In this document: piece after piece, positions 27,399 through 38,513 of the stretch | Layout: every line of letters begins with the position of its first letter | Position numbering within the stretch: the stretch's first letter is position 1 | NCBI GenBank assembly: GCA_033026295.1 | Contig: CM065170.1 | Coordinates: 10,074,040 to 10,138,039, forward strand | Origin: Channa striata | Taxonomy: Eukaryota; Chordata; Actinopteri; Anabantiformes; Channidae | Direction of reading: 5' to 3' | Length of the DNA stretch: 64,000 nt | Notes under the pieces: model-generated | What the model was told of the DNA's origin: nothing | Database searches by the model: none | Seen by the model: only the letters and a program-made list of their open reading frames with translations | Program-made: the position numbers and the translations under genes

Positions 27399-28189
27399 AT
27401 CTGGTGCCAATCAGAACATATCAAGAAATTAAAAGCGAAAGACAGATGGTTTTCGTGTGGGAATAAGCCGAAAAGAGCACTGCTTCCACTAATAAATTCT
27501 CTCAGATCATCATAGATGTATGGTAGCTATGGACGAGAAAAACGGTGTACTGTTACACAACAAAAAGGATGAATATGTTTGTGTACAATTTTGTTTTTAA
27601 TGTGTGTGAGACTTGGCAAAAAACCAGAAGCTTTCTGTGAAGAAAAGGCATAGTGTTATGAAGTACATTTGCAACATAATTTGATTTGAAACATTTTCTG
27701 TGTTCTCGTGGGATAAACAACTACCAAATAACACCAAACAGGAAACACTGGCTCACAAAGTAGGGCTGTGGGCGCCAGGTTTCCGATCAGGGTGATGGAA
27801 TTGTCACTCAGGGCAGATGCAGCCATAAGGCCGTGCTGGACAGTGTTGGTGACAGAAGAGGAGCCCAAAGTAAAGAGTGGTACAATACGAGAGCAAAGTC
27901 CTATAGCTTGTTTCATGTAAGCGCAGCAAGAACAGTTGGTGAATATGCGACAAGGATACACACTCCTCTTCCAAGGGCTCGATGACAGATCTACCATGGT
28001 TGTGTTCTGGGACAGACACATACGTTAGATACACATACGGTACATACATACATCTAGTCCAGTCTCTCAACTTAGGCTCCAGTTGTGTCTCTTTGATGCC
28101 CTCTGGTGGTTCACTTTCCAGAGTTGATCTAATCTCTCATTCTCCTTCACACGCACACACATACAGGCTGCCATTGCACAAATCTCCAC

Positions 28190-28190
<1 letters not shown>

Positions 28191-28245
<55 letters not shown>

Positions 28246-28250
28246 ACAAA
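28191..28250. repeat. (CA)n microsatellite in the acbd3 3' UTR
   Basis: About 25 CA units, 50 bp beyond the acbd3 stop codon, so probably transcribed as GU repeats in the mRNA. Confidence 0.92.
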
Positions 28251-28302
28251 CATTTATATGAACATACACACTCCTTGGCTCTCCATGTGTCTGTAGTCAG
28301 GC

Positions 28303-31300
28303 TTATCTGGTGTAGTAGACTCTGTAGTAAACACTCTTGGAGCGCCAGAGTGAATAGGAGTTGTCAAACTTAAGCAGGTAGACTCCACGCCCCGGGTACT
28401 GGTGGCTGCCGGCATACACCTCCTCATGACAGTCCCGCCGGTACACTGGCACAATCTCATCCACTTGTGGCTTCCCTGCCTCCTTCTTTGCCTTCTCCTC
28501 CTCATTTGGATGATCACCTATGGACATAAGAACAATGCATGATGTTATGAAGAAAAATCTTTTTCTTTGCTTAAAGCTTCCCTTGCTACGTCCTTCCTGC
28601 TCTGCTATGTTGTGGCACACACTGCTAAGCTCTAAAGGTGCTTATCACTAAAACTAATAATTGAAAACGCTCCACAGTTTATCAAGCAGAATAAAAATAT
28701 TGTCTGATTGGTTAGAAGGGGAAGGCCTGCTCAAAACTTTTTCAGTCAAAAGAGGCACCTCTCCACGTTAAGATAAGCCTAGGAGCCTCCATCCATCATC
28801 TTTAAACACATTTCCTGTTCAGGGCCATGGGGTGATGAGGTCTATCCCAGCTGTCATTGGGTGAGAGGTGGGGTTCACCCTGCACAAGTTACAAGTCTAT
28901 ATAAGGGCCAACACAACACCTATGGACAATTTATAATCATGATGAAGCATGCTCGTTCTAAAAAATATTTGGGATACATATTGTATCTTCAGGTTAATAA
29001 AAAACCACTGCAGTCTCACCACACTTTTGCCTTATATCTTACCAACATAATACCAACATTGATTTCTGTTCTGTAGTCAAACATCAACTGGCACTCCTTG
29101 GCTAGATGAAGTCCTGGTTTTATTTTTAACCATGATACAGTTGTAAACACGAGAAAAGAATAAAAAAATAACTAATAAAACTAGTCATTCATCTCTAGAA
29201 AGAGCAGCATAAAAAAAGAATGGAAGAATGGACATTTCTCTTTAAATTAGCTGCTTCTATTGCAAAGACGTTCAAACAAATAGCCACAGGAACTTGAATA
29301 TGTCCTTATTACATTTGATCATAGCGTATCTGGAGAAACTTATTCTCCATAACAACAATTAGTAAATAGCCATGTAGCCAAAACAGGTAAAACATAACCA
29401 TGACTTAGAAGTAGCGTCTAAACCCAGCTACATATCTTCATGTTATGCAAAACTGACTTTTTAACCACATGTTTTCATCATGAGCTCTTGTTTCAGCATT
29501 GCTGCCACCACAAAGACAATATAAAACTAGGGACACGTGCAGGCCTATTTCACCCATACTTCCCCACCCACACCTCACCTTCATCATCCTCATCCTCATC
29601 ACTGGACTCCGACACATGCACGCTGACTGAAGCGGAGGCAGCATCTGTCCACTCGAAGAAGACCCCAAAGCCGATGTCATAATAGTCTGTAGCAAACTCC
29701 CAGAACAGGTAGGAGCCCTCCTCATGGGTGGGAACACGCACTGTTACCACCTCACCACGCCCCACTGTGATCACACTGTCTGCATCCTGCCGGATTTTCT
29801 CCTTAAAGTCCTTGATCTGGGGCCGTGTCCACATTGAAGGGGCAGCTATGACCGGTGGGGAGTCAGCTGTGGGACAAGACACTTATTAAAATCTGTTGTA
29901 AAAATCTGCTGACGCAGGTTTCTGAGTACTTAAAATTAATAATAACTGATACCCAGGATATACAGACTGAATGCCAAACTAGCTTAACAGGCCTGTTACT
30001 GTATGCCAGCTGTTTATGCACTTGGTGACAAAAAACAAAGGGAGGAAGAGTATTCACATTCTCTAGGCATGTGACCATTGGCTAAGTGTTGCAATCTCAG
30101 CTAAATGTCAATCCATCCGTCTTTTCCCTAAACATCATTTTGCGAGTGAGCAGCCAGCTGCAGTGGAATCAGTCGACTCAGGATGTAAGTTTTGGAGTAA
30201 GGCCAAGGCATTGTTCGTTTCTGATACGAGCGGTTTCTCTTCTGTAAGCAGAATATGGGGTTGGATGCCACCTAAAGCAGCCCACTATCATGTATCCTTT
30301 GTTCTAGCTCTTCTCCTCCCTGGCCTCCAAGTCACGTCAATAAGGTCACAATAGCTAAGAATCGAGTTTCAAGTTCGGTGTAAAGCTTTGTTCGACTATG
30401 AGATACCCCTCCTGCCCTATAGCCCTTGGCTGCATAAAATGGAAAATGTACATTCTTTCAAGATAAAGTAAATTGCAGTTTGTTTGTGCTGTAAGACAAG
30501 ACAAACACATAAGACAAACACAGCGACAGCCCACCAACCTAATAAAGGTCCATTCTCAGAGACCTCCTCTGCCGGCTCAGGCTCAGGCTCTCGGTCCATG
30601 CTCTCTGAATATGTATCTGAATGGCCTCCATTGAGCGTAGGAACCTCCTCACCAGCAGGTATTGAAGCTGCACATAACGGTCCAGCGGCTGAAGCAGGAA
30701 TGGTGTCACCACTGTTGAAGTTCCTTGATTCCATTGCATTATGCACCATTGAGTCTGCCTGCTGCTGCTGTTTCTGTAAGGCCGCCTGGGACAAAAAGAC
30801 GGCTCAGTGAGAAAAATTAAAACTAATCTAGGGACATGAAACAAAAATTTTCACTTTCGCCAATTCTATAGCTGTGAAAGAGATTTTTATGGCATGTTGA
30901 CGTTCTTATCATAATGATTTTGCACAATAATGTACTTATTGCATTTATATGTGAATTTATTGAAATGTTTCATAAATAACACATTACAGCTTACTGTTTT
31001 AAGTTTTGATCCTTGGCTCTTTAAAAAAAAAAAAAATTATATAGACCGCAAAGTCTAAACAATAATCAGCACCCTAATGGGATTCTATGTCTTTGTCGGG
31101 GACTGGACCCTACCTGTTGCTGGGCCAGCTGGACCTGGTAGAGCTGCTGCATGTACTGCTGGTAGTGCTGCTCCTGGAGCTGACGGATCAGGCCCAGCTG
31201 TTGCTCTGGGCTGTTGGGGTACTGCTGGGCAGCATATTGTTGGAACTGCACCGCAGTTTGAGCATTCAGTGCTGCCATAATCTGTTGTCTAGAAAATCGA

Positions 31301-34300
31301 AATAAACAGTAAAGTTAGTTGATATAGACCCACAAAAAATGATGGTGGACACTGGGGGAATAAGGATAAAAAAAAAAAAACATGAGTTGTATTGATTAGG
31401 GAAGTTGTCCTCTTTCAATTACTTTTCAGCAAAGGACTGACCCTGCAAAGGTGAGCTACGAGGTCAATGATTCTGTCTAAGTTCCAGGGCTAAAAATACA
31501 ATACCACTGCAGATATCAATGTCAGGGGGGTGTAATGATCATGTATGGGAAAATTAATATTTTGAAACCTCACAGGGACACAGACACACGTACTTCTGCT
31601 GCTCAATCCGTAGCCTCTCCTCCTCTGCCTGTCTCCTTTCTTCTTCCTCTCTCCTTAGCCTTTCCTCCTCTTCAAGCCTGTGTCTCTCCTCCTCCTGTCT
31701 TTGTCGTTCCCTCTCCTCCTCCTCCAGCCTCTGTTGCTCCTCTTCCTCTTTCCTGTGGAGGAGCAAAGTCAAGAAGTAAATTATAAATGATGTAATTGCT
31801 TCTACAAACACTACAAGTCAATAATACACCTGTTGCCTCACATACTTTGTGTCCTCTTATTCTGAAGTGACAAAAAGAGTAAAAAAAACAAACATGTTGT
31901 TTTCTATTTAATTAATAAAACAGTAAAGGTGGAGCCTTGTATTTAGATGAAACGTTGAAATGTAAAGGGAGTTGTTATTAATGAAATTAAAGAGTGTAGT
32001 ACTGTGGAGATACAAAAATATAATACTTATGTGTTCAGAGCACCAGACTCCAATATAAACGTGTTTAAAGATAAATTAATAGACATGTCTGAAAAGATGG
32101 TCAAGAAAAATCATGTTTTTGTTTGAGGTGACTTCAACATTGACCTAAATCCACAAAGACATAAGTCAATGAATACGTCAATATAATGAACAGTCAAGGT
32201 CGTGTCACAATTGTAAACGAATGAAAATTAGTACGTGGGCTGCTACTTTTTAATCAGTGATCATCTACCAGTTTGCATAACCTGTCAGAGAAATTATAAG
32301 GTAAGGTTAATATGATTTGTAAATGGTTTTAGGGGAAAGCATCAATAGACTCTAGTAAAATATGTTAATATATTATTACTCCAGAGCATGGACACTGGGA
32401 TATTTCCAGAGCAGATAAAATAGCTAGAGTCAACCCTTTATATAAGTAAAACAGACCTCAATTTTCAAAATATACGCGAGTTTCATTTCCAGTCTTTAAA
32501 ATTTTTAGAAAAACTGTTACCTGTAAATTATGACCAAGTAATTGAAGTTCTCATCAGACAACATCATTTTGCTCCTAATGTTATTTGTTTTTTCATGTGC
32601 TCTTTAACATGCTCCTAGCATTCGGCTTTATGTCTAGAAGTATTTATTTTATAGATTTCTGCGAGCTTTTCTCAAACAATCCCAAGTTTGTGCAGCCTAT
32701 GCTTGACAGAGATGTGGACTTTAATTATAGTTGCCTTTAAGGACTTTCTCAGGTCCCCCGCTCCTTGGTTTTGGATTCTTAAGCTTAAGGATTTTATTAG
32801 CACCTCTATCAGTTATTTGTCTTGGCCTTTCACTTCTTGGAGGACTCAGGATTCTGTGTTTCTTCCACGTCTGGATCATGGTCTTTACAGTCGGTATTGG
32901 TATTGCTAAATGATTTGAAATATTTAATTATCACTCTCAAGCTTTATTAAGGATTACCACCTACATTTTGAACTTCACTTCTGAAAGTTGTTGAGCTGAT
33001 TCCATCGATTTTGTAATTCTCAGCAAACTGCCGAGACTACCCTTAGAAATCTAGCTATATGAAAATTTAAAGTGCAAGCCCAATTTACCAAACCTGGTGC
33101 CAGTCATCAAACAATATGTGTTGGCGCTCTTTTTCAGATCAGACAACTGATTTTACATATTCAATTTAATAGGAAACATTAGTTTGGAAAGGTGTGTATA
33201 CACGGTTTGCCGGTAAATGGATGAAACATTTTAACTCAGCTGTATTTAAACACTACTGCAGAGGGATTTCCCTCCTGGGAGCTGAACCTGGACACCTTAC
33301 CTTTTCCTCTCTTGTTCCTCCCTTTCGATCTTATGTGAGGTAACGTAGGGAGCAAAAAGGTTACAGCACTTGTTAAGTAGCTTGACAAACTCCACCATCG
33401 CCTCGTCCTTCTCCAGGTTACCTAGAGATGCCCACTCTTTCCTGCACACAGAATTAAATAGCAGTGAAGACAATCAGGAAAGCTGGGCAAATTAGGTTAA
33501 GCAATTTAATGTTCACTGATTTCTTTTAAAAGACTTGTTAGTGCTTAACAATAACAAAAAGAGGTCTATATCTGTAAGCAACCAATGTTTCCTTGGAACA
33601 TAAAAAGGCAAACTTAAATGCTACAATCATAACATTTTTTTATTTAAGTTTGAACAATTTTTTGCAGTAGTAGTAATTAAGTATTAAGTTTTATGGAAAA
33701 TGGCAGTGAAACAGGTTATCTTTCAAAATTCATAGGAAGCACACCCCAAGCCTGTAATTTTCAACTTAGTGAATGGAGAGGTGTTTATGTGCATTTCCAG
33801 AACCACAGCTGAATTAATGGAATGCCTACCAGAATTCAAAGATCACATGTGCAGACACACATATGTCTTCTGAGGTTACCTGCGGTCATTGCCAAGGATG
33901 TCAAAGAAGCCAACCTCCGGGGAAGCGTCCGAATTATAAGGGCCCAGTGACACCTGTTTGTGAAGAGCCACCAATCGAAGCTTCTCCTCGTATGTTGGGT
34001 GGAAGGCCTTACCATCTTTGTCTATGGGCAAAAATGCAGAAGCAAGTAGTTTACATTTATTTTTTTAAAATATTTTCTGCAGTGACAAATGCTTCTTAAT
34101 ATGCATTAAGATGCTTCTTAATATGCATTAAGAAGCATATGCTACTCATATCTTAGTAGCATGTAAAACTAATTTTTAGTTTAATGTATTTAACTACTGC
34201 AATATTGACTGTGCTTTCATGCTTTTTAAAACCCAGGAACACTTTAATGACTTGAATTTATTATATAAATGTCAAGGTTATACATATATGTATACAGGTT

Positions 34301-35500
34301 AAGCAAGTAAACCGAACCCTTAAAAAATACAATGCAGAGATTACGATCACAGTGTTGCAACCTGGCCTAAACCTGTTTGCACAGTTGTCCCAACCATTAC
34401 GCTGTAAAAAAAAAAAAAACAATAGACACAGGTCACAGCTCTTAAGGGTGTTTGGAAAGAAATGACTGACTTCACCCACTCACAAAATCACTTAAGATAA
34501 GCAATGTGCAGAACATTATACTAGATATATATCAATATATATATTTTGCAGTCTCGAACTTGCAAAGCATCAATGCACAAAGTTGCACTTGATGTGGATA
34601 TGAGGATGCTGCTTGGCTTTAAAACAGGAGACTGAGGCCAATGGTCACAGAGTGTTGAGACGCTGTAAACGGCAGCAGTGAATTGATTTTTAAAGACATC
34701 AAGCTGAGATGGACAGGTTTCACCCTCAGCACAACAGGAACTGGCCAGCGGTCTAACTCAGTGCAAGCGACTGACCAGCAGGTTCCACTCAGCCGCAGCG
34801 GTGGCGGGTCAGGGCGTGTGTAAAACTCCCACCGAACTCATGAGCGACCAGTGGGTTTAGCATGGATGGAACAGCTAGTACTCCGACAGCGGCTAACGTT
34901 AGCTGATGGAGCAGTCACTTCCAGGTACAGAGAGGGAGGACAGCAACAATCAGGCGGCAGGGTGAAACGTTCCCAGGCCACACGGTGATACGAACCGACT
35001 CTCTGAAAGTGCTGCGCCGGTTTCAGCGCCTTTGACCGTCACCTAACAGCCTGTTAGCCCTGAGTTAGCTGCGTGGCTAATGCAACGTTGCGGCTGACAG
35101 CAGCAGCCCCTACGATGACAGCTAGCAGCGTTAGCAAAGTGCTAATCTCAGCCACAAAGTAATTCGTTTCACGGGCTGGTGCTAGCCGCTTTTCTGCGCT
35201 GCATTAGTATGATTATGAAAAATGTGAATCACCTTTAAAAAATTTCAGGGCCATTCCGTACAGATCTTGTAAAGAAAAGCCCCATTTCCTCTCTATGGCA
35301 GACTTGGCAGTCTCTCCATCTTCGGCTCCGGCGGCACCCGGCGTCTCAGTCTCGGGCTCCGCGGAATTGGGGTCCGGCTCTTCGACCTGGTTCTGTTCAC
35401 CCTCCGGGTCGGGACTGAGGGTGAGGCCATCGATGGAAACTTCGAGCCGGCTTGAAGTAGCACTGTCGAGGTCGCCGCTCTGAACCTCTGTCGCCATCAT
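28303..35500 (-). CDS. acbd3: Golgi resident protein GCP60 / acyl-CoA-binding domain protein 3
   Basis: Golgi scaffold that binds giantin and recruits PI4-kinase beta. Eight coding exons: 35233-35500, 33880-34021, 33301-33441, 31594-31752, 31114-31288, 30539-30785, 29579-29866 and 28303-28517. All introns are GT-AG, the phases join, and the total is 544 aa (human about 528). Residues 15-30 carry the conserved LEVSIDGLTLSPDPE start. The acyl-CoA-binding domain spans about 70-165 (WGFSLQDLYGMALKFF, then HPTYEEKLRLVALHKQV). A Glu/Arg coiled coil follows (about 184-237), then a Gln-rich segment with QEQHYQQYMQQLYQVQ (about 237-295). The C-terminal GOLD domain (about 375-544) has APSMWTRPQIKDFKEKI and ends SVYYRVYYTR. 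Two ATGs are adjacent (35,500 and 35,497); either may be used. The linker in exon 6 is the most divergent part. Neighbours match human 1q42. Confidence 0.96.
28785..28935 (-). mobile_element. L2/Maui-type non-LTR retrotransposon 3' tail
   Basis: Reading the minus strand, the sequence follows the familiar teleost LINE tail: a segment matching GGGCTAACACAGA-like sequence, a CCTGTCCAGGGT-like core, CCCAATGACAGCTGGGATAG, CCTGAACAGGAA and a terminal GATGGATGGA. The same tail occurs in the other orientation at about 60,880-61,135. It lies in acbd3 intron 7. Confidence 0.7.
32120..32600 (+). mobile_element. LINE ORF2 remnant (endonuclease and reverse transcriptase pieces)
   Basis: A degraded non-LTR retrotransposon in acbd3 intron 3. 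Readable pieces are an endonuclease GDFNIDL motif (32,127-32,147), the endonuclease SDHLPV motif (from 32,256), a GIFPEQIK / IARVNPLYK reverse-transcriptase entry motif (about 32,395-32,450) and FLEKLLP further on (about 32,500). The pieces are split across frames by stops and indels, so the copy is dead. Confidence 0.7.
32645..32915 (-). mobile_element. Tc1/mariner transposase remnant (N-terminal DNA-binding part)
   Basis: On the minus strand a short frame reads TVKTMIQTWKKHRIL followed by PPRSERPRQITDRGANKIL, the helix-turn-helix and GRPR-like linker of Tc1-type transposases. A shifted part further on resembles the RLHKLGLFGRKA region. No catalytic DDE region or intact terminal repeats were seen, so this is a fragment. 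It lies next to the LINE remnant in acbd3 intron 3. Confidence 0.7.
34089..34138. repeat. 22-bp tandem duplication ending in a perfect palindrome
   Basis: Two exact 22-bp copies (34,089-34,110 and 34,111-34,132). The second copy plus the next six bases forms a 28-bp hairpin with 12-bp perfect arms (ATGCTTCTTAAT) and a 4-base loop ATGC. Located in acbd3 intron 1. Confidence 0.85.
34880..35190. promoter_or_regulatory. Cluster of GTTAGC/GCTAAC motifs in acbd3 intron 1
   Basis: GCTAACGTTAGC (34,892-34,903), GTTAGC (35,053 and 35,064), GGCTAATGC (about 35,075), GCTAGCAGCGTTAGC (35,121-35,135), GCTAATC (35,141) and GCTAGCC (35,181). It begins some 50 bp downstream of the exon 1 donor. Confidence 0.45.
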
Positions 35501-35600
35501 GTAGGTAGACTGTCAGCTGAAGCAGCCACGTACCTACTTCCGCTGGGACTGGGCGGAAGTTCCGGGAGTTTTTTTGCTCCGAAGTAAATAATGACGACGC
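35501..35600 (-). promoter_or_regulatory. acbd3 core promoter with a convergent ETS-site pair
   Basis: ACTTCCG (35,536-35,542) and CGGAAGT (35,554-35,560) form an exact inverted pair of ETS-family core sites 36-60 bp above the start codon, typical of housekeeping promoters. Confidence 0.55.
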
Positions 35601-37780
35601 TTAAACCGATTAGATTAGATAAATATTGACAGATAAGAGCTCTTTTACACATAGGTCCGTTGCAAACACAATATTTTAAATGTTTTTTTTGTAATATAAA
35701 AACATGCATAAGAATTACAATTAAGAAGTCTATGCTCTAGGAGACGAGGTGAAGCCTCGGTTGGCAGCTCAATTTAAACCACTGACATCTAGTGGACAAA
35801 TGTCGTATAGCAAACATCACTAGTTCCTGCTGCACAGCCGCTACTGCTTCAAAGATTTACATGTCATTTGCATTTAGCCATAACCAAATAAAACTTTTCA
35901 GCTCAGTGATCTCACGATGGTGGAATGAGGTTCAAAGTCTGACCGCAAATCTTCCTATGCACATTAAAAAACACTTTCCTTTCTGCTCTTTCTTGTACTT
36001 GCATCTCAATAAACGGAGACCCTTCTTTTATAGCACTTTGCTTAGATTTGTGCTGCCTCTATCTCATTTATAAGTTAAGTTGCATAAAAGCATCTGCCAA
36101 ATGACTGCATGTAAATGTATGCAGTGGGCCGATTATTTATTTAAATGTGTTATTGAGTGTCGGCGCTCATGCAGATTTAGAGGGAATCTGTTTGGAAAAG
36201 CTGGGTTTCTGCATTAATAAATGTTACAGTAGTATAAAGTAGAGTTATAATAAAGTTTGTTTTAAAAGGAGGTGCATCACTCTCTCTTGGTCTGTGTGGT
36301 TTTGATAATGTTCAATCTCATGCATTGCACTGTAGCATAAAACCTGAGCATGGATGAGGTGATGTTGTAGTTAGTTCTTCAAGGCATATGATGAATGCAC
36401 ATGTAAACAGACAAAATGAGGTGCTCCCCGAAACAAAAAACAAGGGAAAAAAAGAAAACCATGGATTCCACACTACATTCTTTAATAATCTGGACATTAT
36501 TGAACTTACTGGAGAAATCAGTTCAAAAGGTTTTCAAACAGTGAAATTCCTTCTCTTTCTCTGTGGCTCGGTTTTTAAAAAAGACAGCAATATCAATACA
36601 CTTTCAAAAGCTAAAATATGCCATTAGGTAATTATGGCTTGTTTATGAGTGGCACTAAATAATTAATACTTTTTTCTTGCAGGACAAATAGCTTTTATGT
36701 GTTTACAAGGTATGATGTAAATAACAATAATGATAATCCGCTTTATCAAACTTCTAATCATCTGTAGAAGCCTTTGCATTGAGGATAATGGGAATTTTTC
36801 TTTTGTCTGGAAATTATCCCTCAAATACACAAAGACTGAACACATAGCACAGCCGTCATTTTAACATATACCTGCAAACTTGTGAGGATCATTTTCCTGT
36901 CTGTCTGTAGGTTGAATGTATAATGGTCAGGTCAGACTGGGGGTGTAGCTGTTAGTTTTAAAGGTGTGAACATGCTTTTGTCTGTGTCTACAGAGGCAGC
37001 TGCCTACTGGAAATGGTCAGTACAAATCCCAAAGTGTTTGATGTTGAAAGTGCAGTCTGCCAAGCACAATATCAACCAGCCACTGGAAGTGCAATCTTCT
37101 AATCTAATTAGAATGATGGATCTTTATCCAAGTCTATCAGCAGAACATTAGGGCTTAAAACAAAGACTAAAGCCAATGTTTATAATAATTTTCAAGCACA
37201 TGTAACGCTTATTCCCTGCTTTTCATGTGGCCACAGATGATCTTCTCTAGTTTGCAGAAACTCTGTCACTAACCATTAAAATGCTTTAGCAACTTCTGAC
37301 TCTAGAATAGCAATGTCTTCCATGCACACAGGCAATTAAGGTCTTCAGACAAAGCAGCTTGTGATCTGTGAATGACTATTGCAACAAGCGCATCCTACTT
37401 AAACAATGGTGCATGTGTCAAAGTACAGAGATCAGAAAGTGCTGGTGGTGACCTAAAATGACACAATGGCAACCATTTCCCTTGGAGATCAACAAAACAA
37501 CCAAAGTCCTTTAGGAAACATGACAAATAATTTCAACTTATAATGCAGTATTTGTGTCCACCAAAACCCAAAGCAATACCCAAGCACATTCTAAAATAAT
37601 TTTAAAAATCTACTTGGATCCAGGTAAAAACTGCCTGTGACAACAGTAGCTTATTTCTGCATCTGGTGTCAAATATGCATAGGAACCATTCTTAGTTTAT
37701 CTGAGCCCGTCCTCTTGACTAATCCCCCGTCCAATCAAATGAAAGCAACTCATTCAAAACCAATTGCCCACTCCTGATTA
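35601..37780. other. Divergent intergenic DNA between acbd3 and mixl1
   Basis: AT-rich and without recognisable exons. Contains a SINE tail near 36,080; otherwise nothing specific is seen. Confidence 0.5.
36078..36122 (+). mobile_element. Fish SINE 3' tail remnant
   Basis: GCATAAAAGCATCTGCCAAA followed by TGACTGCATGTAAATGTA matches the 3' tail shared by several teleost SINEs (TAAAAGCGTCTGCTAAATG type). The tRNA-like head is not recognisable. Confidence 0.6.
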
Positions 37781-37796
37781 CTATTGAACTTCGGTT

Positions 37797-37804
37797 TGTG
37801 TATT
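37797..37804 (+). promoter_or_regulatory. FoxH1 (FAST-1) type site, distal
   Basis: TGTGTATT, the FAST-1 core known from the Xenopus Mix.2 activin response element, 717 bp above the mixl1 start codon. Confidence 0.4.
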
Positions 37805-38264
37805 GCGATAAGTTCGTTGCCACATCAAGGGCACAGGAAGCACCACGAGTGTTAGGGAGCAAACCTTTTACGGAGCTTTATAATACATAACTTCCTTAAC
37901 CTCTGTCAAAACAAATTAAATCCAACAATATACAAGATCCTTTAAAACATTTTGAATTACATATTCTTCATATAGTCTATACTTGTAGTCTATACTTGCA
38001 TGTAGAGCACGAGCTACGAAGTCGGGCTTTACGCTCTGGTCTAATTATTCCAGTGGCCCCAAAAATACAAACATAATAATTCATTAGACTGGAGATGTAT
38101 AGAGTGCAGAGAAGAGTGAATTATAATGCGGAAATGCTGTCAGGATCTGGCACCAAACCGTGGTCTGTTCAGGAAAATGGCAGTTTCCGACTGCCCCGCT
38201 TTGAAGATCACAGGTCCATTATTAATTCATCCATTCCAAAGCGGATAAATGTTTTCTCTGCCGA

Positions 38265-38272
38265 TGTGTATT
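38265..38272 (+). promoter_or_regulatory. FoxH1 (FAST-1) type site, proximal to mixl1
   Basis: A second exact TGTGTATT, 249 bp above the mixl1 ATG and close to T-box and Smad type sites. Confidence 0.5.
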
Positions 38273-38330
38273 GAGCACGCAGATTCCATTAAAAACCCCT
38301 TAAAGAGGCCTGCGGCAGGTCCAGCGTCCC

Positions 38331-38351
38331 AGGTGTGATCCCCTCACACCT
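38331..38351. promoter_or_regulatory. Inverted pair of T-box half sites
   Basis: AGGTGTGA, a five-base spacer, then TCACACCT: two perfect T-box half sites as an inverted repeat, about 163 bp above the mixl1 ATG. Mix genes are known targets of Eomesodermin/VegT T-box factors. Confidence 0.55.
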
Positions 38352-38362
38352 CCGGCGGCCCG

Positions 38363-38372
38363 CAGACGTCTG
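38363..38372. promoter_or_regulatory. Palindromic double Smad-binding element
   Basis: CAGACGTCTG joins two CAGAC Smad cores back to back, 12 bp downstream of the T-box pair. Confidence 0.45.
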
Positions 38373-38430
38373 AAGTCGCAGCACCAGCCGCCGCTGATGG
38401 CCGCGCCATTCACACGTCCGGACGGCAGCA

Positions 38431-38439
38431 CCTTTGATC
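38431..38439 (-). promoter_or_regulatory. Tcf/Lef type site in the mixl1 promoter
   Basis: CCTTTGATC (GATCAAAGG on the minus strand) fits the Tcf/Lef core. A TATA-like GATTTAA stretch follows at about 38,447-38,453. Confidence 0.4.
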
Positions 38440-38513
38440 ACAGGGGGATTTAACCCGAGCGAGGGGCCAGGCCTCCACCTCAGTCACTCGCCGGAGACGG
38501 GAGGTGGACCATC

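Larger units (their letters stand above)
25881..28302 (-). other. Probable 3' UTR of acbd3 plus downstream DNA
   Basis: Lies directly after the acbd3 stop codon. Candidate minus-strand AATAAA signals (TTTATT on plus) are at 26,943-26,948, 26,871-26,876 and 26,732-26,737; which one is used cannot be decided. Contains two CA-rich microsatellites and no recognisable exon. Confidence 0.45.
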
